NCBI GenBank assembly: GCA_934871445.1
Contig: CAKXBD010000016.1
Span: 1-24,612 of the forward strand
Direction: 5' to 3'
Source of the DNA: an uncultured bacterium
Lineage (GTDB): Bacteria > Bacillota > Clostridia > Christensenellales > Borkfalkiaceae
Length of the DNA stretch: 24,612 nucleotides
Under the pieces are notes generated by a model. The model was given only the letters and a program-made list of their open reading frames with translations, was not told the DNA's origin and made no database searches. A program made the translations under genes and the position numbers. This document shows positions 1 to 6,325 of this stretch, in pieces. The number at the start of each line of letters is the position of its first letter. The first letter of the stretch is position 1.

Positions 1-248
1 AACGGGCTGAGAACAGAACGGGCGGAGAACGGAACGGGCGGAAAACGGAACGGGCGGAGAACAGAACGGGTCGGAGAACGGAACGGGCGGAAAACGGAAC
101 GGGCGGAGAACGGAATGGGACGGAGAACGGAATGGGACGGGAACAGAACGGGACGGAAATCGGAATGGGACGGAAATCGGAATGGGACGGAAATCGGAAT
201 GGGACGGAAATCGGAATGGGACGGAAATCGGAATGGGACGGAGGACAG
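1..248. repeat. Degenerate 16-17 bp tandem repeat (minisatellite), truncated by window edge
   Basis: About 15 head-to-tail copies of a purine-rich unit of the form AAYGGGNCGGARANCGG. The first copies are mostly 16 bp (AACGGGCGGAGAACGG type). From about 147 onward the unit is 17 bp (AATGGGACGGAAATCGG), with four identical copies at 164-231. Copies abut without spacers. All C-free positions favour one strand, giving strong G-over-C skew. An open frame runs through part of it, but it only translates the repeat and carries no recognisable protein. The array begins before the window, so its full length is unknown. Confidence 0.9.
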
Positions 249-262
249 GGGCGGAAGGGAAT

Positions 263-304
263 AAAAAAGGATACCCGCGATATTAACCGCGGGTATCCTT
301 TTTT
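263..304. terminator. Intrinsic terminator, bidirectional
   Basis: A perfect 17-bp inverted repeat (263-279 against 288-304) with an 8-nt loop. The outer six pairs are A/T, so each strand ends in a T-run after a GC-rich stem (GGATACCCGCG). It can terminate the minus-strand small gene to its right and anything arriving from the left. The stop codon of that small gene falls inside the loop. Confidence 0.85.
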
Positions 305-474
305 ACGCTTCTTTTTCCTTTGCGCTTTTTTATACTGTAACGTTTCTCCGTACCGTCCGAAAAACAGAAAATAAATTCCGAATCGTTCATTTCTATTCTT
401 TCCCAAACTTTTATGTCTGTATACGTATTCGGAAGGTTTTTGAATTGCTCCCATTTATCTTCTTTTTCTGTCAT
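283..474 (-). CDS. Small hypothetical protein divergent from tandem-HTH regulator
   Basis: A 63-codon minus-strand frame. I start it at the ATG at 474, where an AGGAA stretch lies about 8 nt upstream; a longer frame to 528 would run into the promoter of the divergent regulator. The product is charged and soluble, with no membrane segment. Its middle, SEFIFCFSDGTEKRYSI, resembles the C-terminal half of the 44-aa product at 1004-1138 (NSLILIFSNGNERKITV), which suggests a shared family. It is divergent from the HTH gene at 541, the same layout as at 1004-1245. The last codons run into the terminator stem, which is odd and lowers certainty about the 3' end. Function unknown; a partner or antagonist of the regulator is inference only. 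Confidence 0.5.
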   Translation of the reverse strand: MTEKEDKWEQFKNLPNTYTDIKVWERIEMNDSEFIFCFSDGTEKRYSIKKRKGKRSVKKDTRG

Positions 475-501
475 TTCAATATTCCTAATATGTATCAATT
501 T

Positions 502-531
502 TTGTCTTTTTTGATAAAAGTTAGGCATAAT
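502..531 (+). promoter_or_regulatory. Promoter of first tandem-HTH gene with TTAGGC motif
   Basis: A TTGTCT -35 (502-507), an 18-bp spacer and a CATAAT -10 (526-531). The segment 507-531 matches 1200-1224 upstream of the paralogous HTH gene at 21 or more positions, including an identical TTAGGCATAAT. The -10 lies only about 10 nt from the ATG at 541, and no Shine-Dalgarno sequence is visible, so the transcript may be leaderless. Confidence 0.6.
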
Positions 532-540
532 AAGTATGTT

Positions 541-999
541 ATGACAACGATGGAATTATTCAGCACAAGACTGAAAGACTTATTAGCCTATGACGAAAAC
601 ACAAAGACGGAAATTTCCGAGGAAACTCTTGCCGACGCAATAGGAGTAGATGTTGCCATTGTTTACGGTTATTTGAGAAACGAACATCTCCCTTCTTACA
701 CGACGGCCCTTCGGTTAAGAAAATTTTTCCGCCTTTCCTTGGACTTTCTTTTCGGATTGAGTGAGGACGATTCTCCCGTCAATATTCCAAAGGAAGAAAA
801 ACCTTTCTCCGAAATTTTCAAAGCTATCTTACAAGAAAAACATATTTCCAGATATAAACTCAAAAAGGAAACTTCCCTCGCGAGACAAAGTATCGACGAT
901 TGGTATCACGGGAAAAGAATTCCGAAAATCGAAAGTCTTTTCGTCCTTGCAAAATATTTTGAATGTTCCTTGGACGAATTGACGGGATTAAAAGATTAG
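541..999 (+). CDS. Tandem-HTH (XRE-type) transcriptional regulator
   Basis: A 152-aa protein made of two helix-turn-helix units of the Cro/C1 (XRE) type. The first spans roughly residues 4-75 and ends in the LSLDFLFGL motif common after XRE helices. The second spans roughly residues 85-152 and ends in CSLDELTGL. It is a clear paralogue of the protein at 1245-1685: both contain an [ST]IDDWYHGKR recognition-helix region. ATG 541 and ATG 550 are both possible starts; alignment with the paralogue favours 550 and the promoter position favours 541. No ribosome binding site is visible. It probably binds the shared TTAGGC sites and controls itself and the divergent small gene, which is inference from layout. 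The stop lies 4 bp from the convergent stop of the 44-aa gene. Confidence 0.85.
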   Translation: MTTMELFSTRLKDLLAYDENTKTEISEETLADAIGVDVAIVYGYLRNEHLPSYTTALRLRKFFRLSLDFLFGLSEDDSPVNIPKEEKPFSEIFKAILQEKHISRYKLKKETSLARQSIDDWYHGKRIPKIESLFVLAKYFECSLDELTGLKD

Positions 1000-1003
1000 C
1001 ACC

Positions 1004-1138
1004 TTATTCTACCGTTATTTTCCTCTCGTTTCCATTTGAAAATATCAGAATAAGCGAATTTCCTTCTGCTTTTACCTCCGCTTCTGCTTCATCGCCGAGA
1101 ATGACTTTCAAGTAATCCAAAAGTTCTTCTTTGTTCAT
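1004..1138 (-). CDS. 44-aa hypothetical protein divergent from tandem-HTH regulator
   Basis: A 44-codon ORF whose ATG at 1138 is preceded by AAGGAG with about 8-nt spacing, so translation is well supported despite the size. The product is acidic at its N-terminus and begins MNKEELLDYLKVILGDEAE. The second half is a probable beta hairpin, NSLILIFSNGNERKITVE. The YLKV[IL]L[GS]D part recurs in the 34-aa ORF at 13900-14004, and the IFSNGNERK part recurs in the ORF at 283-474. All three are divergently paired with an XRE-type regulator. No known function; no signal peptide or membrane segment. A role as small effector or antirepressor is speculative. Confidence 0.7.
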   Translation of the reverse strand: MNKEELLDYLKVILGDEAEAEVKAEGNSLILIFSNGNERKITVE

Positions 1139-1173
1139 TTTTACTACTCCTTGATTTATTATGTCTCTATTAT

Positions 1174-1224
1174 AAGCCTAACATTTCCAAATGTCTAGCA
1201 TTTTTGATATGAATTAGGCATAAT
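1174..1224. promoter_or_regulatory. Divergent promoter/operator region between 44-aa gene and second HTH gene
   Basis: On the plus strand, 1200-1224 repeats the conserved TTTTTGATA..TTAGGCATAAT block seen at 507-531 and supplies a -10 for the HTH gene at 1245. On the minus strand the mirror sequence TTAGGCTTATAAT supplies a -10 (TATAAT) for the 44-aa gene. Between them sits the palindrome ACATTTCCAAATGT (1181-1194). TTAGGC thus sits just upstream of the -10 in both directions, suggesting a repressor site or a shared extended promoter. Confidence 0.6.
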
Positions 1225-1244
1225 TTTATAAAAAAAGAAAAATT

Positions 1245-1685
1245 ATGGAAATTAATAAAATCTTTTCCGAACGGTTCAGTGAATTAGTTTTTGAAAGCGG
1301 TATTACGCCGAAAGAATTAGCGGCTGTATTAGCGATCGACCTGACGGACATTTACGCATATCTGAAAGGGAAAAATCTTCCGCGTTTAACCGTGGCCATA
1401 AAGGCAGCGGATTATTTTTGCTGTTCCATGGACTTTTTATTCGGAAGGAAAGACGAATTTGAGAAAATTCATTGTAAACCCGCAAAACCATTTTCCGAGT
1501 GTTTTCAAAAATTATTATCGGAGCGAGGTTGCAAGCGGAGCACGCTGAAAAGCGCCAATTTATTTGCCAAGCAGACCATAGACGACTGGTATCACGGCAA
1601 AAGACTTCCGACAATCGAAAATTTAATCGATTTAGCCGAATATTTCAAATGTTCTCTCGACTACATTTTACAAAGAAACGACTGA
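1245..1685 (+). CDS. Tandem-HTH (XRE-type) transcriptional regulator, paralogue of 541-999
   Basis: A 146-aa protein with two XRE-type HTH units. The first is about residues 5-72, with KELAAVLAIDLTDIYAYLKGKNLP as its helix-turn-helix region, and ends CSMDFLFGRKD. The second is about residues 80-146, with TIDDWYHGKRLP, and ends CSLDYILQRND. It shares the domain order and many residues with the neighbouring regulator, so the pair probably arose by duplication of a whole regulator plus small-gene module. The start ATG follows an A-rich stretch with only weak Shine-Dalgarno character. No other domains such as peptidase or sensor are present. No terminator is seen before the next promoter at 1739. 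Confidence 0.88.
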   Translation: MEINKIFSERFSELVFESGITPKELAAVLAIDLTDIYAYLKGKNLPRLTVAIKAADYFCCSMDFLFGRKDEFEKIHCKPAKPFSECFQKLLSERGCKRSTLKSANLFAKQTIDDWYHGKRLPTIENLIDLAEYFKCSLDYILQRND

Positions 1686-1738
1686 TAAGCAAAATTGACA
1701 AAAAGGGATTAAACAAATCATCCGTTTTATTTTGTCTA

Positions 1739-1767
1739 TTGACTTTTACCGCCCGCCGTGATATAAT
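1739..1767 (+). promoter_or_regulatory. Sigma-A-type promoter for LRR lipoprotein gene
   Basis: TTGACT (1739-1744), a 17-bp spacer and a consensus TATAAT (1762-1767), about 33 nt before the lipoprotein ATG. A near-ideal housekeeping promoter. Confidence 0.85.
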
Positions 1768-1799
1768 GATTTCAATGAATTAACGGGAAGGAAATTGGT

Positions 1800-2621
1800 A
1801 TGAAAAAATTTTGGGGAATCTGTTTGACGGCCCTTTTTATCGGTTCTGTTCTGACCGGTGCTGTCGCCTGCGGCGACGATACCATGGAAAACGCACATAA
1901 AATCAGCGCGACGGGAAATGAAAATATCTGCGAGCATTGTGGGCAAGCTCTTTATGAAGGTGAAATCGAATATACTCTTTCCGAAAACGGAAAATATTAT
2001 ATCGCCGATATTGATTCCGCGAAAGGAGACGTCATCGTGCCCGGATATTATAAAGGGATAGGAGACAAAGACTATCTGCCCGTCCTGGAAGCAACCGCCA
2101 ATTCCAGATATTCGCTGGGAAATGTGGAGCTTTCCGCAGTAGTTGAAAAAATAGACATCGCTCATGAACACGGAAACAACTGTTCTCAAATTTTTGTACC
2201 GGCGGAAAATCCTTACTATAAAACCATAGACGGAGTATTATTCAACAAGGACGAGACGAAACTCGTCTGTTATCCCGCCAAAAAGAAAGCTACTTCCTAT
2301 ACGGTACCCGATACCGTAAAAGTCATCGGAGAACGCGCTTTTTCTATGTGCAGTCATTTAGAAGAATTGATTTTACCGCAAAACGGCTCTTTGAAGGAAA
2401 TACAGGAATGGGCGTTTTATGCCTGTGAAATTGTTTCCCTCGTCATTCCCGCAAGCGTAGAAAAAATCGGGAACGATATATTTACAAACTGGGGATTGGG
2501 TGATTTTACTCCCACTGTCTATATTCCTTTTGAAAAAGATCAGCTCCCCGAAGGCTGGGAGGCCGATTGGCTAAATATTATATGCAATATCGAGTTTGTC
2601 TACGGCTATACGGGAAACTGA
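1800..2621 (+). CDS. Lipoprotein with BspA-type leucine-rich repeats
   Basis: A 273-aa exported protein. Residues 1-24 form a lipoprotein signal: a basic start (MKKFW), a hydrophobic core, and AVAC with Cys24 as the lipidated residue. Residues 165-240 carry BspA/LRR_5-type repeats (TVKVIGERAFSMCSHLEELILP and SVEKIGNDIF), which in this family make extracellular protein-protein contacts. The middle has a CEHC pair near residues 44-47 and an HEHGNNC cluster further on, which could bind a metal, although this is only a pattern. GAAGG precedes the ATG. The gene stands alone between its promoter and the terminator at 2634. A surface-anchored binding role is likely; the ligand is unknown. Confidence 0.82.
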   Translation: MKKFWGICLTALFIGSVLTGAVACGDDTMENAHKISATGNENICEHCGQALYEGEIEYTLSENGKYYIADIDSAKGDVIVPGYYKGIGDKDYLPVLEATANSRYSLGNVELSAVVEKIDIAHEHGNNCSQIFVPAENPYYKTIDGVLFNKDETKLVCYPAKKKATSYTVPDTVKVIGERAFSMCSHLEELILPQNGSLKEIQEWAFYACEIVSLVIPASVEKIGNDIFTNWGLGDFTPTVYIPFEKDQLPEGWEADWLNIICNIEFVYGYTGN

Positions 2622-2633
2622 CAAATCATATAA

Positions 2634-2667
2634 AAACCAGCCGTCCGAATTTTCGGACGGCTGGTTT
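2634..2667. terminator. Bidirectional terminator between LRR lipoprotein and tsf
   Basis: A stem of about 15 bp (AACCAGCCGTCCGAA against TTCGGACGGCTGGTT) with a tiny loop. It is flanked by A-run on the left and T-rich sequence on the right, so it serves the + lipoprotein gene and the - rpsB-tsf operon, which converge here. Confidence 0.9.
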
Positions 2668-2682
2668 CTTCTTTTTGTTCGC

Positions 2683-3579
2683 TTATTTCTTCATCGCGGC
2701 AACCTGTTTTTTGACTTCTTCGTCCAGGTTTTCGCTCTTCTTTTCCAAGCCTTCGCCCATGACATAGAACACGAAACGATTGACCGCCGCGTTCCCCGCC
2801 GCTTTCAAAAGGTCGGAAACCGTCTTTTTATCGTCCTTGATGAACACCTGCTTCAAAAGGCAGTTCTCCTCATAGAACTTCTTGATTCTACCGAGAACCA
2901 TTTTCTCCGCAATCGCTTCCGGCTTGCCCTCGTTGATCGCCTGCTGTTTGAGAATTTCTTTCTCCCGCTCCAAAGTCTCTGCGGAAACTTCCTCTTCCGT
3001 AAGATATGCGGGCTTCGTGAAAGCAATCTGCAACGTGATTTCGTGCGCTACTTCCTTCGCCGCATCCGTCGCTTCGCCCTTCATGTCCAGCATGACGCCC
3101 AGCTTTCCGCCGAGGTGAATATAGCTCGCCAAAAAGCCTTCCGTCTTATATACCGTAAAACGTCTGACCGCAATCTTTTCGCCGATGATCGCAATCTGAC
3201 CTTTCAAATATTCCTCTACGTTCGCCGCACCGTCGATTTTGCACGCGAGCAGCGCCGCCGTATCCGCAGGATTTTCCTTCGCGATTACCTTCGAGATCTC
3301 CGTCGCGATTTCCCCGAAACGAGGGTTCTTCGCCACAAAGTCCGATTCACAGTTGATTTCGAGCAATACGCCCGTATTACCGTCAATATAGCACGAAACA
3401 ATTCCTTCCGCCGCAATACGAGACGCCTTCTTTTCCGCCTTCGCGATTCCGCGCTCTCTCAAAAGCTCCGCCGCCTTCGTCATGTCTCCGTCGGCATCGG
3501 TGAGCGCTTTCTTACAATCCATTACGCCCGCGCCCGTTCTCTCGCGCAGCGCCATTACATCCTTTGCTGTAAATGCCAT
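2683..3579 (-). CDS. tsf: Elongation factor Ts
   Basis: A 298-aa EF-Ts, the guanine-nucleotide exchange factor that recycles EF-Tu-GDP during translation elongation. The N-terminal UBA-like domain reads TAKDVMALRERTGAGVMDCK, including the conserved RxxTGAGxxDCKKAL signature near residues 12-27. The core includes EINCESDFVAKN (about residues 73-84), the TDFV-like region that contacts EF-Tu. The length is typical for the family. AGGAGG precedes the ATG at 3579. It lies 21 bp downstream of rpsB in the usual bacterial order and is presumably cotranscribed from the promoter at 4519-4547, ending at the terminator at 2634-2667. Confidence 0.98.
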   Translation of the reverse strand: MAFTAKDVMALRERTGAGVMDCKKALTDADGDMTKAAELLRERGIAKAEKKASRIAAEGIVSCYIDGNTGVLLEINCESDFVAKNPRFGEIATEISKVIAKENPADTAALLACKIDGAANVEEYLKGQIAIIGEKIAVRRFTVYKTEGFLASYIHLGGKLGVMLDMKGEATDAAKEVAHEITLQIAFTKPAYLTEEEVSAETLEREKEILKQQAINEGKPEAIAEKMVLGRIKKFYEENCLLKQVFIKDDKKTVSDLLKAAGNAAVNRFVFYVMGEGLEKKSENLDEEVKKQVAAMKK

Positions 3580-3600
3580 TTTCTTTATTCCTCCTGATAA

Positions 3601-4398
3601 TTACGCATTCGCTTCCGAAGTTTCCGCCGCCGGCTCTTCCGCTGCCGCGACGACCTCTTCGATCGATTCGGGAGCCGCCGGATCCTCCGCTTCCGCAACG
3701 GGCGCAAGCGCCTCGGCACCCTGATTCGCTTCGATCACCGCGTTCGCCATGACGGACGAAATCAATTTGATCGCGCGAATGGCGTCGTCGTTGCCCGGAA
3801 TTACATAGTCGATTTCATCGGGATCGCAGTTGGTATCCGTAATCGCGACTACGGGGATTCCCATCTTTTTCGCTTCTTTTACCGCGATCTCTTCGTTGTG
3901 AGGATCCACTACGAACATTACGCCCGGAAGGCTCTTCATCTTCTTGATACCGCCAAGGTTGGTCTGCAATTTCGTCATTTCCTTTTTGAGAAGCATGACT
4001 TCCTTCTTGGGAAGAAGGTCAAATTCCCCGTCGGCTTCCATTTTTTCGAGTTTTTCAAGTCTCTCTACACGCGAACGCATGGTCTTGAAATTCGTCAGGC
4101 AGCCGCCCAGCCAACGCGCGTTGACATAGAACTGACCGCATCTTTCCGCTTCTTCCTTGATTGCGTCCTGCGCCTGCTTCTTCGTGCCTACAAAAAGAAC
4201 CGTCTTACCCGCTTTCGCGCTCTCGCATACGAACGTATACGCTTCCTCGATGAGAGATGCCGTCATCTGCAAGTCGATAATGTGAATATCGTTTCTCGCC
4301 GCAAAGATGTACTTCTTCATCTTGGGGTTCCATTTTCTCGTCTGGTGTCCGAAGTGGACGCCTGCTTCCAGAAGCTGTTTCATCGTGATAACTGCCAT
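3601..4398 (-). CDS. rpsB: 30S ribosomal protein S2
   Basis: A 265-aa S2 protein of the small ribosomal subunit. Clear family signatures are MKQLLEAGVHFGHQTRKWNPKM at the N-terminus, NARWLGGCLTNFKT in the middle and the PGNDDAIRAIKLI segment near the C-terminus of the core. After about residue 228 there is an extra acidic Ala/Glu/Pro-rich tail (ending AAETSEANA), common but variable in Firmicutes. ACGGAGG precedes the ATG at 4398. It is first gene of the rpsB-tsf operon and has a leader of about 110 nt. Confidence 0.98.
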   Translation of the reverse strand: MAVITMKQLLEAGVHFGHQTRKWNPKMKKYIFAARNDIHIIDLQMTASLIEEAYTFVCESAKAGKTVLFVGTKKQAQDAIKEEAERCGQFYVNARWLGGCLTNFKTMRSRVERLEKLEKMEADGEFDLLPKKEVMLLKKEMTKLQTNLGGIKKMKSLPGVMFVVDPHNEEIAVKEAKKMGIPVVAITDTNCDPDEIDYVIPGNDDAIRAIKLISSVMANAVIEANQGAEALAPVAEAEDPAAPESIEEVVAAAEEPAAETSEANA

Positions 4399-4512
4399 AA
4401 TTCAATACCTCCGTTGTACCTCCCCGGTTGGCGTTACAGCCGCAACGATATCCGCACTCAAAAATTTTACGGACACGGAATGCGCGTCAAAGTCCGGGTG
4501 TGAATTTTTAGC
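4399..4512 (-). promoter_or_regulatory. rpsB 5' leader
   Basis: About 114 nt between the predicted transcription start and the rpsB ATG. It contains GC-rich complementary pieces (an ACCCGG near the 5' end and CCGGGG near the ribosome binding site) that could pair over the whole leader. S2 autoregulates rpsB-tsf through its leader in several bacteria, so a similar role is plausible. I could not match it to a defined leader motif. Confidence 0.4.
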
Positions 4513-4518
4513 GTTTCT

Positions 4519-4547
4519 ATTTTACCATATCGGACGAGCCTTGGCAA
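4519..4547 (-). promoter_or_regulatory. Promoter of rpsB-tsf
   Basis: On the minus strand, TTGCCA (4547-4542), a 17-bp spacer and TAAAAT (4524-4519). Close to the sigma-A consensus with ideal spacing. Confidence 0.85.
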
Positions 4548-4611
4548 GCTATTTTAATGGCAATAAAAAATTTTTCAAAAAAATTTGCCTCCCAATTTTA
4601 TATACTCCTTT

Positions 4612-5235
4612 TCAGATATGAATTTCTTTAATTCTTCGTACCTCCTCAAATATCGGAAACCATTCTTCGAATTCGTATCGAATTTCAGATTCACGAATAT
4701 CTTTATATTCTTCTTCAAAAAATATTTTTTTTAAACTCACTCTTTTTTTAAAAGCTATTTCTCTTAACTTCAAAACAATTTTCGGACTACGCAGAGGAGA
4801 AATTTTTTCCTTTTGAAAAAGCACAAATTCATATTCGTGTCCAGTCTGATGATATTGCATAAACTGCGCATTAACTTCTTCTTCATATTGTACAAATAAT
4901 TTTCTGTTTTCTTCTGCACATTTGATTAAGCGGACAAAACTTTCATAATGTTCTGTAATTTTCAGGCGAATAAATTCTCTTTCACCGCACGCCGAAGAAT
5001 CTGTATTTTTATAAAATATCACTTCGTCACCGTGTTCAACCGTTAAATTTTTATCTTCAAAACAGATAAAGCGATATTTCAAATTGATTTGTTTTAATTT
5101 CTCCCAAAAAGGATTGTTTATAATACGTTCCGGCACCTCTTTTAAAATTTGTACTCTTTTTTTAGACCATTCATAAGAATTTACCCAATATTTCGTACCG
5201 TTAATCGAAAAATTTTTCTCAAAAAAACCTGTCAT
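4612..5235 (-). CDS. Hypothetical protein, last gene of AT-rich three-gene operon
   Basis: A 207-aa soluble, charged protein rich in Lys, Glu, Phe and Tyr. I recognise no domain. There is no signal peptide or membrane segment. The C-terminal half has a run of acidic and aromatic residues (FEEEYKDIRESEIRYEFEEW) that is probably helical. Its ATG overlaps the stop of the upstream membrane-protein gene by 4 bp (ATGA), so the two are translationally coupled. Base composition is clearly more AT-rich than rpsB or the ABC genes, as expected for acquired DNA. Confidence 0.7.
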   Translation of the reverse strand: MTGFFEKNFSINGTKYWVNSYEWSKKRVQILKEVPERIINNPFWEKLKQINLKYRFICFEDKNLTVEHGDEVIFYKNTDSSACGEREFIRLKITEHYESFVRLIKCAEENRKLFVQYEEEVNAQFMQYHQTGHEYEFVLFQKEKISPLRSPKIVLKLREIAFKKRVSLKKIFFEEEYKDIRESEIRYEFEEWFPIFEEVRRIKEIHI

Positions 5236-5663
5236 AGAAAAAGAAGGCTGAGCCCTCCTGAATTAAACCGAATCAATATAGGGCTTTTTCTCTTTAGGAT
5301 GTCTTTCGAAAACTGTTCACAAAAAATTTCCGCATTTAAATTATCTATAATGCCTTTTTTTACAAGCAATTTTAAAAATTTGAAAACTTCGCGCTCTGCT
5401 TCCGGGTCGTTTAACTCTCTATATACTGCAATTACGATTATTAAAGAAAAGATATAGCTTATTAAAAATACTACAAATACTACAGATTCTACAGAAGCGA
5501 GAATCAGAGCTACGGATATCATTATAAATAAGAGTATTGTTATAACCTCGCCTATCTCAACATCTCGACCATTAATCCTATTCTCCCAAACTCCCGCTAA
5601 ATTTATTCCTATAAAAGGAGCTAGTATGCCATCACAAACGATGATTCCCAGAAAATAATCCAT
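5232..5663 (-). CDS. Small integral membrane protein
   Basis: A 143-aa protein with an N-terminal hydrophobic segment (YFLGIIVCDGILAPFIGI) and two closely spaced membrane helices at about residues 45-85 (VITILLFIMISVALILASVES, then FVVFLISYIFSLIIVIAVY). A cytoplasmic C-terminal domain of about 55 residues follows. I start at ATG 5663, which has AAAGAGG upstream; an earlier ATG at 5714 overlaps the preceding gene. It is the middle gene of an operon with the integrase-like gene at 5678 and the 207-aa gene at 4612. No family recognised. Confidence 0.72.
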   Translation of the reverse strand: MDYFLGIIVCDGILAPFIGINLAGVWENRINGRDVEIGEVITILLFIMISVALILASVESVVFVVFLISYIFSLIIVIAVYRELNDPEAEREVFKFLKLLVKKGIIDNLNAEIFCEQFSKDILKRKSPILIRFNSGGLSLLFL

Positions 5664-5677
5664 AATAATTATCCTCT

Positions 5678-5974
5678 TTAATTCCAAATTTCGGGCAAGT
5701 ACCCTATTTCGCATACATAATTCCGAAAAGCCCTTAAAGCGCTGATTATCTTATTATTGTTTTTATGTCCCGTTTCCGATTTTTCTCCGACATCATATCG
5801 ATTGACGATTTCATCAATACTATCCATTAGATTTATTCCCTCCATTTGTTCTTCCAAAATCACTTTTTTTATGATATTTACATATATTTCAACCGTACTG
5901 GGTTTTCCCGACGGCGTTTTTTCTTTATATCCTTTTTCAACAAGATATTGCCTAAACTCTTCAAATAATTCCAT
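5678..5974 (-). CDS. Solitary SAM-like (tyrosine recombinase N-terminal) domain protein
   Basis: A 98-aa protein that resembles only the core-binding domain of phage-type tyrosine integrases. It has FEEFRQYLVEKGY near the start, a SxxTVEIYVNIIKKVI helix, then NNNKIISALRAFRNYVCEIG, the pattern that normally precedes the catalytic domain. It stops there, and no R..HxxR..Y catalytic half follows. The start is ATG 5974, because GGAGGTC immediately after the upstream ATG at 5989 is the ribosome binding site. First gene of the operon and divergent from the XRE repressor at 6069 with operators between. It may be a remnant of an integrase or a stand-alone DNA-binding protein reused by the operon. Confidence 0.65.
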   Translation of the reverse strand: MELFEEFRQYLVEKGYKEKTPSGKPSTVEIYVNIIKKVILEEQMEGINLMDSIDEIVNRYDVGEKSETGHKNNNKIISALRAFRNYVCEIGYLPEIWN

Positions 5975-5992
5975 TTCTTTGACCTCCATATT

Positions 5993-6040
5993 TATAGCAA
6001 ACAGCTATATTTTTTTATCATTATATAGCAAATTGTTATA
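5993..6040. promoter_or_regulatory. Two 17-bp operator palindromes
   Basis: TATAGCAAACAGCTATA (5993-6009) and TATAGCAAATTGTTATA (6024-6040) share the form TATAGCAAANNGNTATA. They are 31 bp apart start to start, about three helical turns. They lie in the divergent gap between the XRE gene and the three-gene operon, a phage-immunity-like arrangement. Cognate control by the XRE protein at 6069 is inferred. Confidence 0.7.
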
Positions 6041-6068
6041 ATTGTCAAGAGGTTATTAAGAAATTAAA

Positions 6069-6275
6069 ATGAAAATATTTGAAATACGATTAAAAGAAAT
6101 GCGCAGGCTTTGCGGCTATACGCAAAAACAAATGGCGGAATTTCTAAAAATTACACAACCTTCATACATTCGATATGAAAACGGAAGCTCCGAGCCTTCA
6201 CAAGAAAACCTTGTTAAAATTGCAGATATTTTTGATGTCTCCGTAGATTATCTTCTCGGAAGAAAAGATTTTTAA
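6069..6275 (+). CDS. XRE-family repressor
   Basis: A 68-aa single-domain Cro/C1-type HTH protein. The helix-turn-helix is at about residues 15-38 (YTQKQMAEFLKITQPSYIRYENG), followed by the usual LVKIADIFDVSVDYLLGRKDF end. Such minimal XRE proteins act as dimers on palindromes, and two suitable palindromes lie just upstream. It probably represses both itself and the divergent operon at 4612-5974. The Shine-Dalgarno (AAGAGG) is rather far from the ATG. AT-rich like the rest of the island. Confidence 0.88.
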   Translation: MKIFEIRLKEMRRLCGYTQKQMAEFLKITQPSYIRYENGSSEPSQENLVKIADIFDVSVDYLLGRKDF

Positions 6276-6297
6276 TTGCATTTATTGAGAATTTAAT

Positions 6298-6325
6298 CCC
6301 CCCTTCGCTTCAAAGCGAAGGAGGG
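6298..6325. terminator. Stem-loop at the convergent end of XRE and ABC genes
   Basis: A 9-bp perfect stem (CCTTCGCTT/AAGCGAAGG) extended by three C-G pairs after one mismatch. The stop codon of the ABC gene lies inside it. T-runs are poor on both strands, so it may be a weak terminator or an mRNA-end stabiliser. Confidence 0.45.

Noticed and set aside
1..248. CRISPR array
   Set aside because: The 16-17 bp units abut directly; there are no unique spacers and no cas genes nearby.
132..374. 80-aa protein of MGRKSEWDGNRNGTEI-type repeats
   Set aside because: It is a translation of the tandem repeat and terminator, with no ribosome binding site.
2596..3597. 333-aa plus-strand frame over tsf
   Set aside because: Antisense shadow of a certain tsf gene; Arg/Phe-rich low-plausibility sequence.
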